Of a stretch of 64,000 nucleotides of DNA, positions 44,130 through 54,229 are shown in pieces. The notes below the pieces were generated by a model. It did not search any database and was not told where the DNA came from. It saw only the letters and a list, made by a program, of their open reading frames with translations. The DNA is from Caenispirillum bisanense. Its GTDB lineage: Bacteria; Pseudomonadota; Alphaproteobacteria; Rhodospirillales; Rhodospirillaceae. How positions within the stretch are numbered: the stretch's first letter is position 1; the number at the start of each line of letters is the position of its first letter. The translations under genes and the position numbers were made by a program. The stretch lies in NCBI RefSeq assembly GCF_900230255.1, contig NZ_OCNJ01000004.1, positions 248,001 through 312,000 on the forward strand, in the 5' to 3' direction.

Positions 44130-45800
44130 ATGACACCCACCCGCGCGATCCTGGCCCTGGCCGCCCTTTTCGTGGCCGCCACGCTGGCGGCCTGGGGCGT
44201 CTTCGTGGTCACCGATCACGACCGGGCCATGCGCGATGCCCGGCAGGAGCTGACGGTCATGGCCGGCCTGCTGGCCGAGCACACCCACCGCACCCTGCAG
44301 GCGGTGGATCTGCTGCTGCAGCGCCTGGAACGCCAGGTGGCCCGCTACGGCATGGACCGCCTGCGCGGCGACGAGGACGCCTTCGAGGAACTGGCGGCGC
44401 TCGCCGGTACCCTGCCGCAGGTGGCGTCGTTGTGGGTGCTCGGCCCCGACGGCCGGGTGATCGCCAATTCGCTCAGCCAGACCGGCGAAGGCTCCTCGCT
44501 CGCCGACCGCGAATATTTCTCCGTGCTGCGCCAGGGGGCGGCCGAGCCCTGGATCGGCAACCTCATGGACCCCGAGAGCCCGGTGCCGTCCTTCTTCAGC
44601 ATGAGCCGCCGCATCCGCCCCGCCGGCACCGCCGACGCCCGCGGCGGGCCGGCGCCGGATTTCGCCGGCGTGGTGCTGGCGGCCCTGCACCTGGAATACT
44701 TCCGCCGCTTCTACCGCGACCTGCGCCTGCCCGGCGGCTCCACCCTCGCCCTGCTCCGCGACGACGCCACCCTGCTGCTGCGCGAGCCGCCGGTGCCCGA
44801 GGTGGTGGGCAAGCGGGTGCCGGGGGCGCTCGGCGACCTGTCGCCGGAGCGGCCCATCTCGGTCAGGGTGGAGAATTCGCCCATCGACGGGGTGGAGCGC
44901 CTGGTGGTGCGCCAGCGGGTGGCCGACGCCTCCACCGTCGTGCTGGCCTCGCGCCCCATGCGCACCATCCTCGCCAACTGGCGCGAACGGCTGGCCTATA
45001 CCGGCGTGCTGGTGGCGGTGCTGCTGGTGGCGGTGGCGACCCTGGTGCCCATCGGCCTGCGCGCCGTGCGCACCGAATCGCGCCTGCGCGAGGAGGTTCA
45101 CCTGGCCAACGTCGGGCTGGAGCAGGCCGTCGCCCTGCGCACCGCCGAGCTGGAGCGGGCGCTGGCCGACAAGAACCTGCTACTGAGCGAGGTCTACCAC
45201 CGGGTGAAGAACAACCTGCAGCTGGTGGAGGCGCTGCTGTCCATGCAGTCGGCCCGCCTGAGCGACGAGCAGGGCCGCGAGGCCTTCGCCGCCACCCGCC
45301 GGCGCATCAACACCCTCGGCCTCGTCCACCAGCAGTTGCTGCAGGCGGGCGACCTCGCCACCCTCGACCTGCAGGTGTTTCTGTCCGCATTGTGCGGCAA
45401 CATTTCCTTCGGCTTCGGCGCCGAGGAACGCGGCATCGACGTGGCCGTGTCGGCCGATCCGGTGGTTCTCGACCTCGATCGGGCCATTCCGCTCGGGCTG
45501 CTCGTCAACGAACTGGTATCCAACGCGTTCAAGCATGCGTTTCCCGATGGAGGGGGCGGTGCCGTCACGGTCACGGCCACCCGGCGCGCCGACGGCGGGC
45601 TGATCCTCGAGGTCGCCGACACCGGCGTCGGCTGGGCGCCGACGCCGGAAGGGGGACCGGAGGGGCCGGTGCGCTCCAGCGGTGACCGCATCATCCGCGC
45701 CCTGGTGGCGCAGCTCGGCGGTGGCATGACCGTCACGCGGGAGCGAGGAACGGACGTGAGAGTGGACCTGCCCGACCTGGAGACCGCCCATGGACGCTGA
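44130..45800 (+). CDS. Membrane HisKA_2 sensor histidine kinase
   Basis: A 556-residue kinase with helix 1 (about 8-28), a periplasmic Cache-like sensor domain (about 35-285, with VASLWVLGPDGRVIANS and REYFSVLRQG), helix 2 (about 290-315), a coiled linker and a HisKA_2 domain with His357 in LLSEVYHRVKNNLQ, then HATPase (LVNELVSNAFKHAF). HisKA_2 kinases usually sense small ligands in alphaproteobacteria. The upstream sequence is poor in Shine-Dalgarno signal. The stop overlaps the receiver gene by 11 bases, so the two are a cognate pair. Confidence 0.88.
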   Translation: MTPTRAILALAALFVAATLAAWGVFVVTDHDRAMRDARQELTVMAGLLAEHTHRTLQAVDLLLQRLERQVARYGMDRLRGDEDAFEELAALAGTLPQVASLWVLGPDGRVIANSLSQTGEGSSLADREYFSVLRQGAAEPWIGNLMDPESPVPSFFSMSRRIRPAGTADARGGPAPDFAGVVLAALHLEYFRRFYRDLRLPGGSTLALLRDDATLLLREPPVPEVVGKRVPGALGDLSPERPISVRVENSPIDGVERLVVRQRVADASTVVLASRPMRTILANWRERLAYTGVLVAVLLVAVATLVPIGLRAVRTESRLREEVHLANVGLEQAVALRTAELERALADKNLLLSEVYHRVKNNLQLVEALLSMQSARLSDEQGREAFAATRRRINTLGLVHQQLLQAGDLATLDLQVFLSALCGNISFGFGAEERGIDVAVSADPVVLDLDRAIPLGLLVNELVSNAFKHAFPDGGGGAVTVTATRRADGGLILEVADTGVGWAPTPEGGPEGPVRSSGDRIIRALVAQLGGGMTVTRERGTDVRVDLPDLETAHGR

Positions 45801-46218
45801 CGACGGCGGCGAGGCCCGGATCGGCCGCGCGGACGGCTCCCAGCCCAGCGTTCTCATCGTCGACGACGACTTCCTCATCGCCGAGTACCTGCGCGAGGTG
45901 GTGGAGGACGCCGGCTGCCGCGTCTGCGCCACCGCCGCCACCGCCGAGGACGCCGTCGCCGAAGCCCTGCGCTTCCGCCCCGACGTGGTGCTCATGGACG
46001 TGCGCCTGCGCGGCGCCGGCGACGGGGTCGACGCCGCCCTGCGCATCCACGCCCGCCTGGGAACGCCGGTGGTCTTCATCACCGGGTCCAACGAGCCGGA
46101 GACCATGCGCCGCATCTATGCCGACCACCCGCGCGGCATCCTGGTGAAACCCATCCTGCCCGAGCAGCTGGTCGCCTCGCTGCGCGACGTCATCGCCGAG
46201 GAGGACGAGGCCCGGTAA
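45790..46218 (+). CDS. Single-domain response regulator
   Basis: A 142-residue protein with a receiver domain (VLIVDDDFLIAEYL, acceptor Asp70 in VVLMDVRLRG, Lys in ILVKPILPEQL) preceded by an acidic 20-residue N-terminus and no output domain. The ATG at 45790 overlaps the kinase stop. It either acts by protein-protein contact or passes the phosphate on; the partner is not in the window. Confidence 0.88.
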   Translation: MDADDGGEARIGRADGSQPSVLIVDDDFLIAEYLREVVEDAGCRVCATAATAEDAVAEALRFRPDVVLMDVRLRGAGDGVDAALRIHARLGTPVVFITGSNEPETMRRIYADHPRGILVKPILPEQLVASLRDVIAEEDEAR

Positions 46219-46292
46219 GGGGTTTGCGTCCCGCGGCGGGGGCGCTAGAACGGGCGTCCGCCCCCGCTCCAGCCACAGGCCACCGCGACGCC

Positions 46293-47318
46293 ATGACCAC
46301 GCCCGACCCGCTCGCCGTCTTCCGCGCCCACGGTGGCAATCTGGCCGCCGCCGCCGCCTTCTACGGACGGCCGCGGGAGCAGTGGCTGGACCTCTCCACC
46401 GGCATCAACCCCCGCCCCTACCCCATCCCGCCGATCCCGCCCGAGGCCTGGACCCGCCTGCCCGAGCCGGCCGACCTCGCCCGCCTGCTGGAGGCCGCCC
46501 GCACCGGCTATGCCGTCGGCGATGCGGCGTCGGTGGTGGCGGCACCGGGCACCCAGAGCCTGATCCAGTGGCTGCCGCGCCTGCGTCGGCCGGGCCGCGT
46601 CGCCGTGGTCGGCCCCACCTACGGCGAGCACGCCGCCGCCTGGACCCGCTGCGGCCACACGGTCGCCGACCCGGTGACCCTGGAGCACGCCGAGGCGGCG
46701 GCAGCGGATGGCAGCCTCGACGTGGCGGTGGTGGTCAACCCCAACAACCCCGACGGCCGCCGCACCGACCCCGACCGCCTGCTGCACCTCGCCGCCCGGT
46801 TGGCGGCGCGCGGCGGCTGGCTGGTGCTGGACGAAGCCTTCGCCGACGTGACGCCGGAGCTGTCCCTGTGCGGCCGGGCGGGCGTGCCGGGGTTGGTGAT
46901 CCTGCGCTCGCCGGGCAAGTTCCACGGCCTCGCGGGCCTGCGGCTGGGCTTCTGCATCACCGACGCGGCCGTGGCGGCCGCCCTGACGGCAGCCCTCGGC
47001 CCCTGGGCGGTGAGCGGCCCCGCCCTGACCGTGGGCGAAGCGGCGCTGGCCGACCTGGAGTGGGCCGCAGCGACCCGCCTGTGGCTGGAGGAACAAGCGG
47101 CGGCCCTGGACGAGGCCTTGACGGCGGCCGGCCTCCGCGTGCTCGGCGGCACGACGCTGTTCCGACTGGCCGAGAGCGACGCCGCCGCCGCCGTGTTCGA
47201 CCGCTGGTGCCGGGCGGGCGTGCTGGTGCGGCCGTTCGCCTATGCGCCGACGTGGCTGCGGGTGGGGCTGCCGGGGGAGGGAGTGGGGGCGGAGCGACTG
47301 CTCGCAAAGAGAGTTTAA
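46293..47318 (+). CDS. cobC: Threonine-phosphate decarboxylase-like PLP aminotransferase
   Basis: A 341-residue class I aminotransferase fold resembling CobC/CobD, which makes aminopropanol phosphate for the cobalamin side chain. The start HGGNLAAAAAFYGRPREQWLDLSTGINP matches that family, with VVVNPNNPDGRRT and the PLP lysine in LRSPGKFHGLAGLRLGF. No other cobalamin gene and no cobalamin riboswitch is adjacent (only 74 bases precede it), so it is an isolated copy. ATG 46293 is used rather than the in-frame start at 46224. Confidence 0.8.
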   Translation: MTTPDPLAVFRAHGGNLAAAAAFYGRPREQWLDLSTGINPRPYPIPPIPPEAWTRLPEPADLARLLEAARTGYAVGDAASVVAAPGTQSLIQWLPRLRRPGRVAVVGPTYGEHAAAWTRCGHTVADPVTLEHAEAAAADGSLDVAVVVNPNNPDGRRTDPDRLLHLAARLAARGGWLVLDEAFADVTPELSLCGRAGVPGLVILRSPGKFHGLAGLRLGFCITDAAVAAALTAALGPWAVSGPALTVGEAALADLEWAAATRLWLEEQAAALDEALTAAGLRVLGGTTLFRLAESDAAAAVFDRWCRAGVLVRPFAYAPTWLRVGLPGEGVGAERLLAKRV

Positions 47319-47377
47319 AGTAGGTTAACACTTATTGCGGTAACAGGCTGTCCTGCACCACCAGCGGGAGGGGAAGG

Positions 47378-49252
47378 ATGGTCCTGGTCAAGCCGCCGGC
47401 GCTCAAGGTCGCCGAGCGCCGCAAGCATTACGAAAGCCTCAACAAGCAGCAACTGGTCGACCTGTTGGAGCGGCGCGACGGCATCCGCCCGCTGACACTC
47501 GTGTGGGAACGCGAACATCTGAAGGAAGACCTGGGGATCACCGAGGCCTTTCCCGCCCTCCGCCTCGAGCCGGACCTGTCGTGCGGAACCGCGCCCTGGC
47601 GCAACCTGGTGATCGAGGGCGACAACCATCCGGCGCTGCGCCACATGCTGGCGGCGTGGCGCGGCAAGGTGAAGTGCATCCTCATCGATCCGCCCTACAA
47701 CACCGGCAACAAGGACTGGGTCTACAACGACCGGTTCGTCGGCAAGACCGACCGCTTCCGCCAGTCGCTGTGGCTGGAATTCCTCTACCAGCGCCTGCTG
47801 CTCGCCCGCGAGTTGCTGACCGACGACGGCGTCATCCTGGTGTGCATGAGCGACGAGAACCGCTCCAAGCTCGAGCTGCTGATGGACCAGGTGTTCCCCA
47901 ACATGCGGGTGGGCAGCCTAGTGTGGCGCTCCCGCATCGGCGGCAACGACAAGGCCGACCACTTCCTGTCGGTCAACCACGAGCATGTGCTCGTCTACGG
48001 CGGGCCGAAGTTCCGCTTCGGGGGGACGGAGAAGACCTTCGACAAGTATGTCTTCGACGACGGGGACGGAAAAGGGCCGTGGCGGCTGGATAATTTGACG
48101 CAGCCGAAGGATATGACTGAGCGGCGAAACAGCTACTTCCCGCTGCAAGATCCCGCCACGGGCATTTGGTATCCGTGCAACCCGAATGCGGTCTGGCGCC
48201 ACGTAATGGCGTCTGAGGGAAAGCGCAAGCAGCGGGTCAAGACGAAGACGATGGACCAGCTCCTCGACGAAGGCGCCATCGTCTTCCCCAGTGAGGACCG
48301 GGTGGAGACCTGGGCGACCAAGGACGCTCTCCTCGCCGCCATCGACTCGGGCGACGTGCCGTGGCGAGCGAACGCCCCCATGCTGCGCCGCGATCTCCCC
48401 GACCTCGACTTCTGGGTCGGCAAGCCGGTCGGCTGGGGCAGCCCGCAAATCAAGCGCTACAAGAAGGACCTGCACCACCAGACGCAGCCGCTGTCGAGCT
48501 GGATCCGCTACGCCAAGGACCCGGCGGCGGAGGACGACGACGTGACCGAGATCACGGCGCCCATGACGGAAGAGGGCACCAAGCTCATCAACGCCCTGTT
48601 CGGCGAGAAGACCTTCAACTATCCCAAGCCGCCGAGCCTCATCAAGGCGCTGCTGCAGCAGGTGACGGACGAAGACTCGCTGGTCGTCGACGTCTTCGCC
48701 GGCTCCGGCACCACCGGACATGCCGTGCTCGCCCTCAATGCCGAGGACGGCGGCAACCGACGCTTCATCCTGGTCTCCAACACCGAGGCCACCCGGGCGG
48801 CACCCCGCCGCAACATCTGCCGCGACGTCTGCGCCGAGCGCCTGCGCCGCGTCATCGCCGGCTACGAGGTGCAGAAGAAGACCAGGAAGGTCGGCGTCCC
48901 CGGCCTCCCCGGCGACTTCGCCTATCTGCGCCTGGATGCCGTCGGCTACGGCGACGTTCCCTACGACCTGGCGGACTCCGACGTCTGGACCTCCATCCAG
49001 CTCCTGCACGACCTGCCCCTGCGGCCGTTCGATGAGGACGCACCGTTCCAGCAAGGCGGCGACGAGTTGACGCGCATCGTCTTCGCGCCACGCACCACGC
49101 CCGCCGTCGTCGACAGGATCCGGGCATTGGCGGCCACGACGCCGCTCGTCGTCTGGGCACGGGTGCCCGGGCCGATCCTGGATGCCGTCGACCCGCAGCG
49201 CGTGACCGTCCGGGCCGTCCCGGCCGACCTGATGCAGGAGATCCCCGAATGA
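47378..49252 (+). CDS. mod: Type III DNA methyltransferase (Mod)
   Basis: A 624-residue N6-adenine/N4-cytosine methyltransferase of the beta class: catalytic DPPYNTGN (Asp104-Asn111) precedes the cofactor motif DVFAGSGTTG (438-447). The intervening region of about 300 residues is the target-recognition part. With the adjacent res gene it forms a type III restriction-modification system, methylating one strand of an asymmetric site. ATG 47378 has GGGAGGGG upstream. The 59-base gap before it is unusually AT-rich for this genome, consistent with insertion. Confidence 0.88.
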   Translation: MVLVKPPALKVAERRKHYESLNKQQLVDLLERRDGIRPLTLVWEREHLKEDLGITEAFPALRLEPDLSCGTAPWRNLVIEGDNHPALRHMLAAWRGKVKCILIDPPYNTGNKDWVYNDRFVGKTDRFRQSLWLEFLYQRLLLARELLTDDGVILVCMSDENRSKLELLMDQVFPNMRVGSLVWRSRIGGNDKADHFLSVNHEHVLVYGGPKFRFGGTEKTFDKYVFDDGDGKGPWRLDNLTQPKDMTERRNSYFPLQDPATGIWYPCNPNAVWRHVMASEGKRKQRVKTKTMDQLLDEGAIVFPSEDRVETWATKDALLAAIDSGDVPWRANAPMLRRDLPDLDFWVGKPVGWGSPQIKRYKKDLHHQTQPLSSWIRYAKDPAAEDDDVTEITAPMTEEGTKLINALFGEKTFNYPKPPSLIKALLQQVTDEDSLVVDVFAGSGTTGHAVLALNAEDGGNRRFILVSNTEATRAAPRRNICRDVCAERLRRVIAGYEVQKKTRKVGVPGLPGDFAYLRLDAVGYGDVPYDLADSDVWTSIQLLHDLPLRPFDEDAPFQQGGDELTRIVFAPRTTPAVVDRIRALAATTPLVVWARVPGPILDAVDPQRVTVRAVPADLMQEIPE

Positions 49253-51768
49253 TCACGCTGAAGGACTTTCAGGAGACGGCGTGCGACGCCATCGTGCAGT
49301 CCGTGGCGTCGCTTCTCGTCGACCTCACCCGCGCCGACGCTCACCAGCAACGCGCCATCATCAGGCACAAGGGCTGCCTGCTGCTCAAGGCCCCCACGGG
49401 CAGCGGCAAGACCTTGACCATCGGGCGGTCGCTCGAACTGCTTGCGACGTCGCCGGCAACGGCGGCGCACGAGTTGGTGTGGTTCTGGTTCACCCCCTTC
49501 AGCGGCCTCGTCGGCCAGACGGCGACCGCTTTACGCGGCGAATGCCCCGGGTTGCGCGTCCGCAATCCGGTTCATGATCGCGACGCGGGTCACACCCGCA
49601 GCGGCGATGTCTTCGTCACCACGTGGGCGGGACTTGCCGTGCAGGATGCGGCGACGAGGCGCATGCGACAGGACGACGACGAGATGCCGTCCGTCGATGC
49701 TCTGATCACTGCGTTGCGGGCAAACGGCTGGCGCATCGGGGCAGTGGTGGACGAAAGCCATCACGGCTTCACGGCCGCGGGCGCCGCCCAGGCCCGGCAG
49801 TTCTACGAACAGGTCCTGAAGCCGGACGTGACCATCCTGACGACCGCGACCCCGAAGGACGCGGACGTGGAGCTGTTCCAGCGCGCGGTGGGTTTCGAGC
49901 GGCTCGGCTGGGTCGAAGTCAGTCGGGAAGATGCCGTGGCGAACCGCCTCAACAAGCAGGGTATTCGCGCCGTCACCTTCGAGCCGGACCCGCGGGACGA
50001 ACGCCTGCTCGACCCGGTGGAAGTCTGCATCACCGCGACCGTGCGCCACCACCGAGAACTCTGCGCGATGCTGGAGGCGGCATCGATCCCGGTCGTCCCG
50101 CTCACGCTCGTGCAGGTGGAGAACGATGGCGACGGCGAGGACGGCGTCGCCAGAATGCGTACGTTGTTGATCGCGAACGGCGTACCCGAGGGCAGGATCG
50201 CGGTCCACACCGCAGACGAACCCGATGCGAGCTTTCATGCGCTCGCCAACGATCACGACACCGAGTTCCTGATCTTCAAGCTGGCCGCGGCAACCGGCTT
50301 CGACGTGCCACGCGCGTGGATCCTGGCCTCCGTCCGACGGGCCCGGTCGAAGGAGTTCGGCCTGCAGGTCCTGGGGCGGATCATGCGGGTCCATCCGTTG
50401 ATCCAGCCGCGCGAGAACCTGTCGGACCTGCTCGAGTACGGCTACGTTTTCCTCGCCAATCCGGGCTCCCAGGATGGCCTCGTCAGGGCCGCGACCGACA
50501 TCAAGGACCTGCGGACCGGCATGGAACTGGTTACAGACAATATCCGGGTGGTCTCTGTAGCGGGCGACCGGGTGATCATCGCCGACCGCGACACGGGATG
50601 GCAGGCCGAGTTCGCGGCGGGGACGGTCCCGAGCGAAACGGGTGCGGCGGCAGAACCCGCCGCCGCACCCGCGGGCAGCGCCACGGCCACGGCCTCCGCC
50701 TCGCCACTTCAGATGACGTTGACGGGCGTGCTGCATCTGACGGCGGAGCGAAGGCGGCAAGGGCATGGAGCCGCACGAACCATCCCTCCCGCAGGCTACA
50801 CCTACACCCTCAAGTCCGAGCTTGCCGTACCGCCGCGCCTGCGCCGGGAGGAACTTCCGGTCGCCGATGACGGCCTGCTCGACCGTGTCGTCCAGTACTT
50901 CTCGTTCACGCCGGAAATGCTGAACCGATACAATCAGGATTTCGTGCAGGTCCTCCAGACCGAGACCGACGTCTTCACCACCGCTGCCACCGTCCACACC
51001 CATGGCTATGCGCTTTCGGAACGACGGATCAGTCAGGAGGCTCAAGCTTCCTTCCAATTCAGCGGCAGTATCGATCCGGCGGCACTGCAAAGGGCTCTTC
51101 TGGGCAAGCTGCGCACGTTGCTGACTGATCGCGGCTGGACGATCGACGAACGCAAGCTGCGCAGAACCCTCCAACTGGTCGGCATCCTGAACCGCCCCGC
51201 CATCCAGGACGCCATTCGAAACGCCCTGCGCACACACGTCCGCTGCACGGATGCGGCACCGCTTCCGCTGGAAATCCGCGCTCCGTTCGGCCTCGTCCCG
51301 TCGCTGCGAAACATCTACGGCGTCATGCCGCCCTTGCGGCGCGAAGTGCCCGAGGACGCGCGCCGCTTTCTGCCCTGCTTCGATAGCGGGTGGGAGCGAA
51401 ACTTCGCGCGCATCCTCGACGGCAACAACCATGGGGCTGTCCGGTGGTGGATGCGTAACGAGGACCGCAAGGATTGGGCGGTGTCGGTCGTCCGCCCGGA
51501 CGGGCGCCACTACTACCCCGACCTGGTGGTCGCCGTGGATGGTCGGGACAGTCTCTCCAACATCGGACTGGTCGAGATCAAGGAACGGATCTACGACGAG
51601 GCATCCCTCATCAAGGTCCGCACGGACCACATCGAATATGGCAAGATCCTCATGCTCTTCTACAAGGAGGATGACGCCACCTTCTTCCAGGTCGAATACA
51701 ATCCGGCTACACGAACCAACAGTCTGGTGGCGCAGTTCGACGTCGACATGCTGCGCCGTACGACCTGA
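49249..51768 (+). CDS. res: Type III restriction endonuclease subunit (Res)
   Basis: An 839-residue SF2 helicase-nuclease. Walker A is APTGSGKT (48-55), the DEAD-box variant is DESHH (168-172), motif III is TATP, and motif VI is QVLGRIMRVHP. Near the C-terminus, PDLVVAVDG (Asp758) with EIKERI (Glu776-Lys778) forms a PD-(D/E)XK nuclease site. Together with Mod it cuts unmodified DNA. The start overlaps the mod stop (ATGA). Codon use is less extreme than in neighbours (for example TTA and ATA appear), consistent with acquired DNA. Confidence 0.88.
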   Translation: MITLKDFQETACDAIVQSVASLLVDLTRADAHQQRAIIRHKGCLLLKAPTGSGKTLTIGRSLELLATSPATAAHELVWFWFTPFSGLVGQTATALRGECPGLRVRNPVHDRDAGHTRSGDVFVTTWAGLAVQDAATRRMRQDDDEMPSVDALITALRANGWRIGAVVDESHHGFTAAGAAQARQFYEQVLKPDVTILTTATPKDADVELFQRAVGFERLGWVEVSREDAVANRLNKQGIRAVTFEPDPRDERLLDPVEVCITATVRHHRELCAMLEAASIPVVPLTLVQVENDGDGEDGVARMRTLLIANGVPEGRIAVHTADEPDASFHALANDHDTEFLIFKLAAATGFDVPRAWILASVRRARSKEFGLQVLGRIMRVHPLIQPRENLSDLLEYGYVFLANPGSQDGLVRAATDIKDLRTGMELVTDNIRVVSVAGDRVIIADRDTGWQAEFAAGTVPSETGAAAEPAAAPAGSATATASASPLQMTLTGVLHLTAERRRQGHGAARTIPPAGYTYTLKSELAVPPRLRREELPVADDGLLDRVVQYFSFTPEMLNRYNQDFVQVLQTETDVFTTAATVHTHGYALSERRISQEAQASFQFSGSIDPAALQRALLGKLRTLLTDRGWTIDERKLRRTLQLVGILNRPAIQDAIRNALRTHVRCTDAAPLPLEIRAPFGLVPSLRNIYGVMPPLRREVPEDARRFLPCFDSGWERNFARILDGNNHGAVRWWMRNEDRKDWAVSVVRPDGRHYYPDLVVAVDGRDSLSNIGLVEIKERIYDEASLIKVRTDHIEYGKILMLFYKEDDATFFQVEYNPATRTNSLVAQFDVDMLRRTT

Positions 51769-51781
51769 CCAGACGGCGACG

Positions 51782-51811
51782 AAAAAGGGGCGCCCCCACC
51801 GGGAGCGCCCC
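51782..51811 (-). terminator. Terminator of pheST
   Basis: GGGGCGC (51787-51793) pairs with GCGCCCC (51805-51811), extended by three more pairs after a mismatch; on the minus strand the stem is followed by TTTTT. It lies 13 bases after the convergent res stop. Confidence 0.75.
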
Positions 51812-51835
51812 TCCGTCACACCATCACCCCAAGCC

Positions 51836-54229
51836 TCACGCCCGCAGCGTGCCGCCCGTGGCCTTCTCCACCGCCGCCACCACGGCCGCCTGGAGCTTTT
51901 CCAGGTCTTCGTCGGTCAGGGTGCGGTCCTGCGGTTGCAGGGTCACCGACAGGGCCAGGCTCTTCTTGCCTTCACCCACATTGTCGCCCTGGTAGACGTC
52001 GAACACCCGCACCTCGCCGATCAGCTTGCGGTCCGCGCCCTTGGCGGCGCGGATGAGCTTTTCGGCCGGCACGGCGGCGTCCACCACGAAGGCGAAGTCG
52101 CGCTCCACCGGCTGGAAGGGCGACGGACGCAGCAGCGGGCGGGTCTTGCCGGCGCTGGCGCCCTTGGTCTTGGGCTGCGGCACCGCTTCCAGGAAGACCT
52201 CGAAGCCGACCACGGTGCCCTTGACGTCCAGGCCCTTCAGCACGCGCGGGTGGATCTCGCCGAACCACGCCAGCACCGTCGGGCCGAGGCGCAGGGCGCC
52301 CGAGCGGCCGGGGTGGTACCAGCCGGGCGCGTCGGTGGTCACCTGGATGTTGTCAACCGGGCAGCCGGCGGCCTCGAGCGCCGCGAGCGCGTCGGCCTTG
52401 GCGTCGAAGGCGTCGACGGCGCGCGGCGCCTGCACCCAGTTGCGCGGGCCGGTGCGGCCGGCGCGGACGCCGGCGGCGACCAGGCGCTGGCCCTTGGCGG
52501 TGTCGTCCTGGAAGTCCGGCCCGACCTCGAACAGCGCCACGTCCGGATAGCCGCGGGCGGCGTTGCGGCCGGCGGCCTGGATCAGGTTCGGCAGCACCGA
52601 CGGACGCATGGCGTCGAGGTCGCTGCTGATAGGGTTGGACAGCACCAGCGCGTCATCGCCGAAGCCGAACAGGTCGGCCTGGGCGCGCGCCATGAACGAC
52701 CACGTCACCGTTTCCATCATGCCGCGGGTCGCCAGCGTGCGGCGGGCGAACTCGCGCTGGCGCTGGCGGGGCGTCAGCACCACCGGCGGCATGGGCGAGC
52801 GCGGCAGCGGCAGCGCCGGGATGTTGTCGTAGCCGTGGATGCGGATGACCTCTTCCACCACGTCGTGCTCTTCCGTCACGTCCAGGCGCCACGACGGCGG
52901 CAGGACCGACAGGGTGCCGTCGGCGGTCTCTTCGACCGTGAAGGCGAGCGCCCGCAGGATCTCGACGATGCGCGCCTTGGGCAGGTCGACGCCGCCCAGC
53001 GCCGCCACCCGCTCGGGCCGCACGGAGATGGCGCCGGGGCCCGACGGCGGCGCACCGGCCACCACCAGTTCCGACGGCTCGCCGCCGCACAGCTCGAGGA
53101 TCAGGCGGGTCGCCAGCTCGCAGCCCCACACCGCCGACTGCGGGTCGACGCCGCGCTCGAAGCGGTAGCGGGCGTCGGAGTCGATGGCGAGGCGGCGGCC
53201 GGTGTTGGCGACGGTCACGGCATCGAACAGCGCCGATTCGATGAACACGTCGGTGGTCTCGGCCGTCGCACCTTCGTCCTCGCCGCCCATGATGCCGCCG
53301 AGGCCGAGGGCGCGGGCGTCGTCGGCGATGACCACCATCTCGGCGTCCAACTCATAGGTCTTGCCGTTGAGCGCCAGCAGCGTCTCGCCGGGGCGGCCCG
53401 GGCGGGCGCGCACGGACCCCGACAGCTTGGCGGCGTCGAAGACGTGCAGCGGGCGGCCGCGGTCGACGGTGACGTAGTTGGTGATGTCCACCAGCGCCGA
53501 GATGGGGCGCAGGCCCACCGCTTCCAGCCGCTTCTTCAGCCACTCCGGGCTGTCGCCGTTCTTCACGCCGCGCACGTGGCGGCCGACGAACATGGGGCAG
53601 CCGTCGTGCTCCAGCACCACGCCGACCGGGCTCGGGTAGCGGCCGGGGATGGCGGGCTCGTCCAGCGGCTTCAGGGTGCCGAGGCCGGCAGCGGCGAGGT
53701 CGCGGGCGATGCCGCGCACGCCCAGGCAATCCATGCGGTTGGGCGTGATCGCCACCTCGATCACCGGGTCGAGGTCGACGACGCTGGTCAGCTTGGCGCC
53801 GACCGGGGCGTCCTCGGGCAGCTCGATGATGCCGGTGTGGTCGGACCCGAGGCCGAGTTCGCGCCACGAGCACATCATGCCCTGGCTCTCGACGTCGCGG
53901 ATCTTGCCCTTCTTCAGCACGTCGCCGCTGTCGGGGATGCGGTCGCCGGGACGGGCGAGCGCCACCTTCAGGCCCTGGCGGGCGTTGGGCGCGCCGCACA
54001 CCACCTGGATCTGCTCGGCGCCGGTGTCGACGCGGCAGACCTTCAGGCGGTCGGCGTTGGGGTGCGGACCGGCCTCGACCACGTGGCCGACGATGAAGGG
54101 CGCCAGATCCTTGGCGGGATCGTGGACCTCTTCCACTTCCAGGCCGACGGCCGTCAGCTTCTCGACGATGACGTCGAGGGGCGCGTCGGTCTCCAGGTGG
54201 TCCTTGAGCCAGGAGAGGGTGAACTTCAT
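51836..54229 (-). CDS. pheT: Phenylalanyl-tRNA synthetase beta subunit
   Basis: The 797-residue beta subunit, partner of PheS. The start [18 protein letters not shown] is diagnostic, followed by a tRNA-binding OB domain ([19 protein letters not shown]), the B3/B4 editing domain, a B5 domain and a C-terminal anticodon-binding ferredoxin-like domain ([14 protein letters not shown]). The ATG overlaps the pheS stop (ATGA, 54226-54229). Confidence 0.97.
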   Translation of the reverse strand: MKFTLSWLKDHLETDAPLDVIVEKLTAVGLEVEEVHDPAKDLAPFIVGHVVEAGPHPNADRLKVCRVDTGAEQIQVVCGAPNARQGLKVALARPGDRIPDSGDVLKKGKIRDVESQGMMCSWRELGLGSDHTGIIELPEDAPVGAKLTSVVDLDPVIEVAITPNRMDCLGVRGIARDLAAAGLGTLKPLDEPAIPGRYPSPVGVVLEHDGCPMFVGRHVRGVKNGDSPEWLKKRLEAVGLRPISALVDITNYVTVDRGRPLHVFDAAKLSGSVRARPGRPGETLLALNGKTYELDAEMVVIADDARALGLGGIMGGEDEGATAETTDVFIESALFDAVTVANTGRRLAIDSDARYRFERGVDPQSAVWGCELATRLILELCGGEPSELVVAGAPPSGPGAISVRPERVAALGGVDLPKARIVEILRALAFTVEETADGTLSVLPPSWRLDVTEEHDVVEEVIRIHGYDNIPALPLPRSPMPPVVLTPRQRQREFARRTLATRGMMETVTWSFMARAQADLFGFGDDALVLSNPISSDLDAMRPSVLPNLIQAAGRNAARGYPDVALFEVGPDFQDDTAKGQRLVAAGVRAGRTGPRNWVQAPRAVDAFDAKADALAALEAAGCPVDNIQVTTDAPGWYHPGRSGALRLGPTVLAWFGEIHPRVLKGLDVKGTVVGFEVFLEAVPQPKTKGASAGKTRPLLRPSPFQPVERDFAFVVDAAVPAEKLIRAAKGADRKLIGEVRVFDVYQGDNVGEGKKSLALSVTLQPQDRTLTDEDLEKLQAAVVAAVEKATGGTLRA

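Noticed and set aside
46219-46292. Cobalamin riboswitch before the CobC-like gene
   Set aside because: Only 74 bases separate the genes and no B12-box-like sequence is present.
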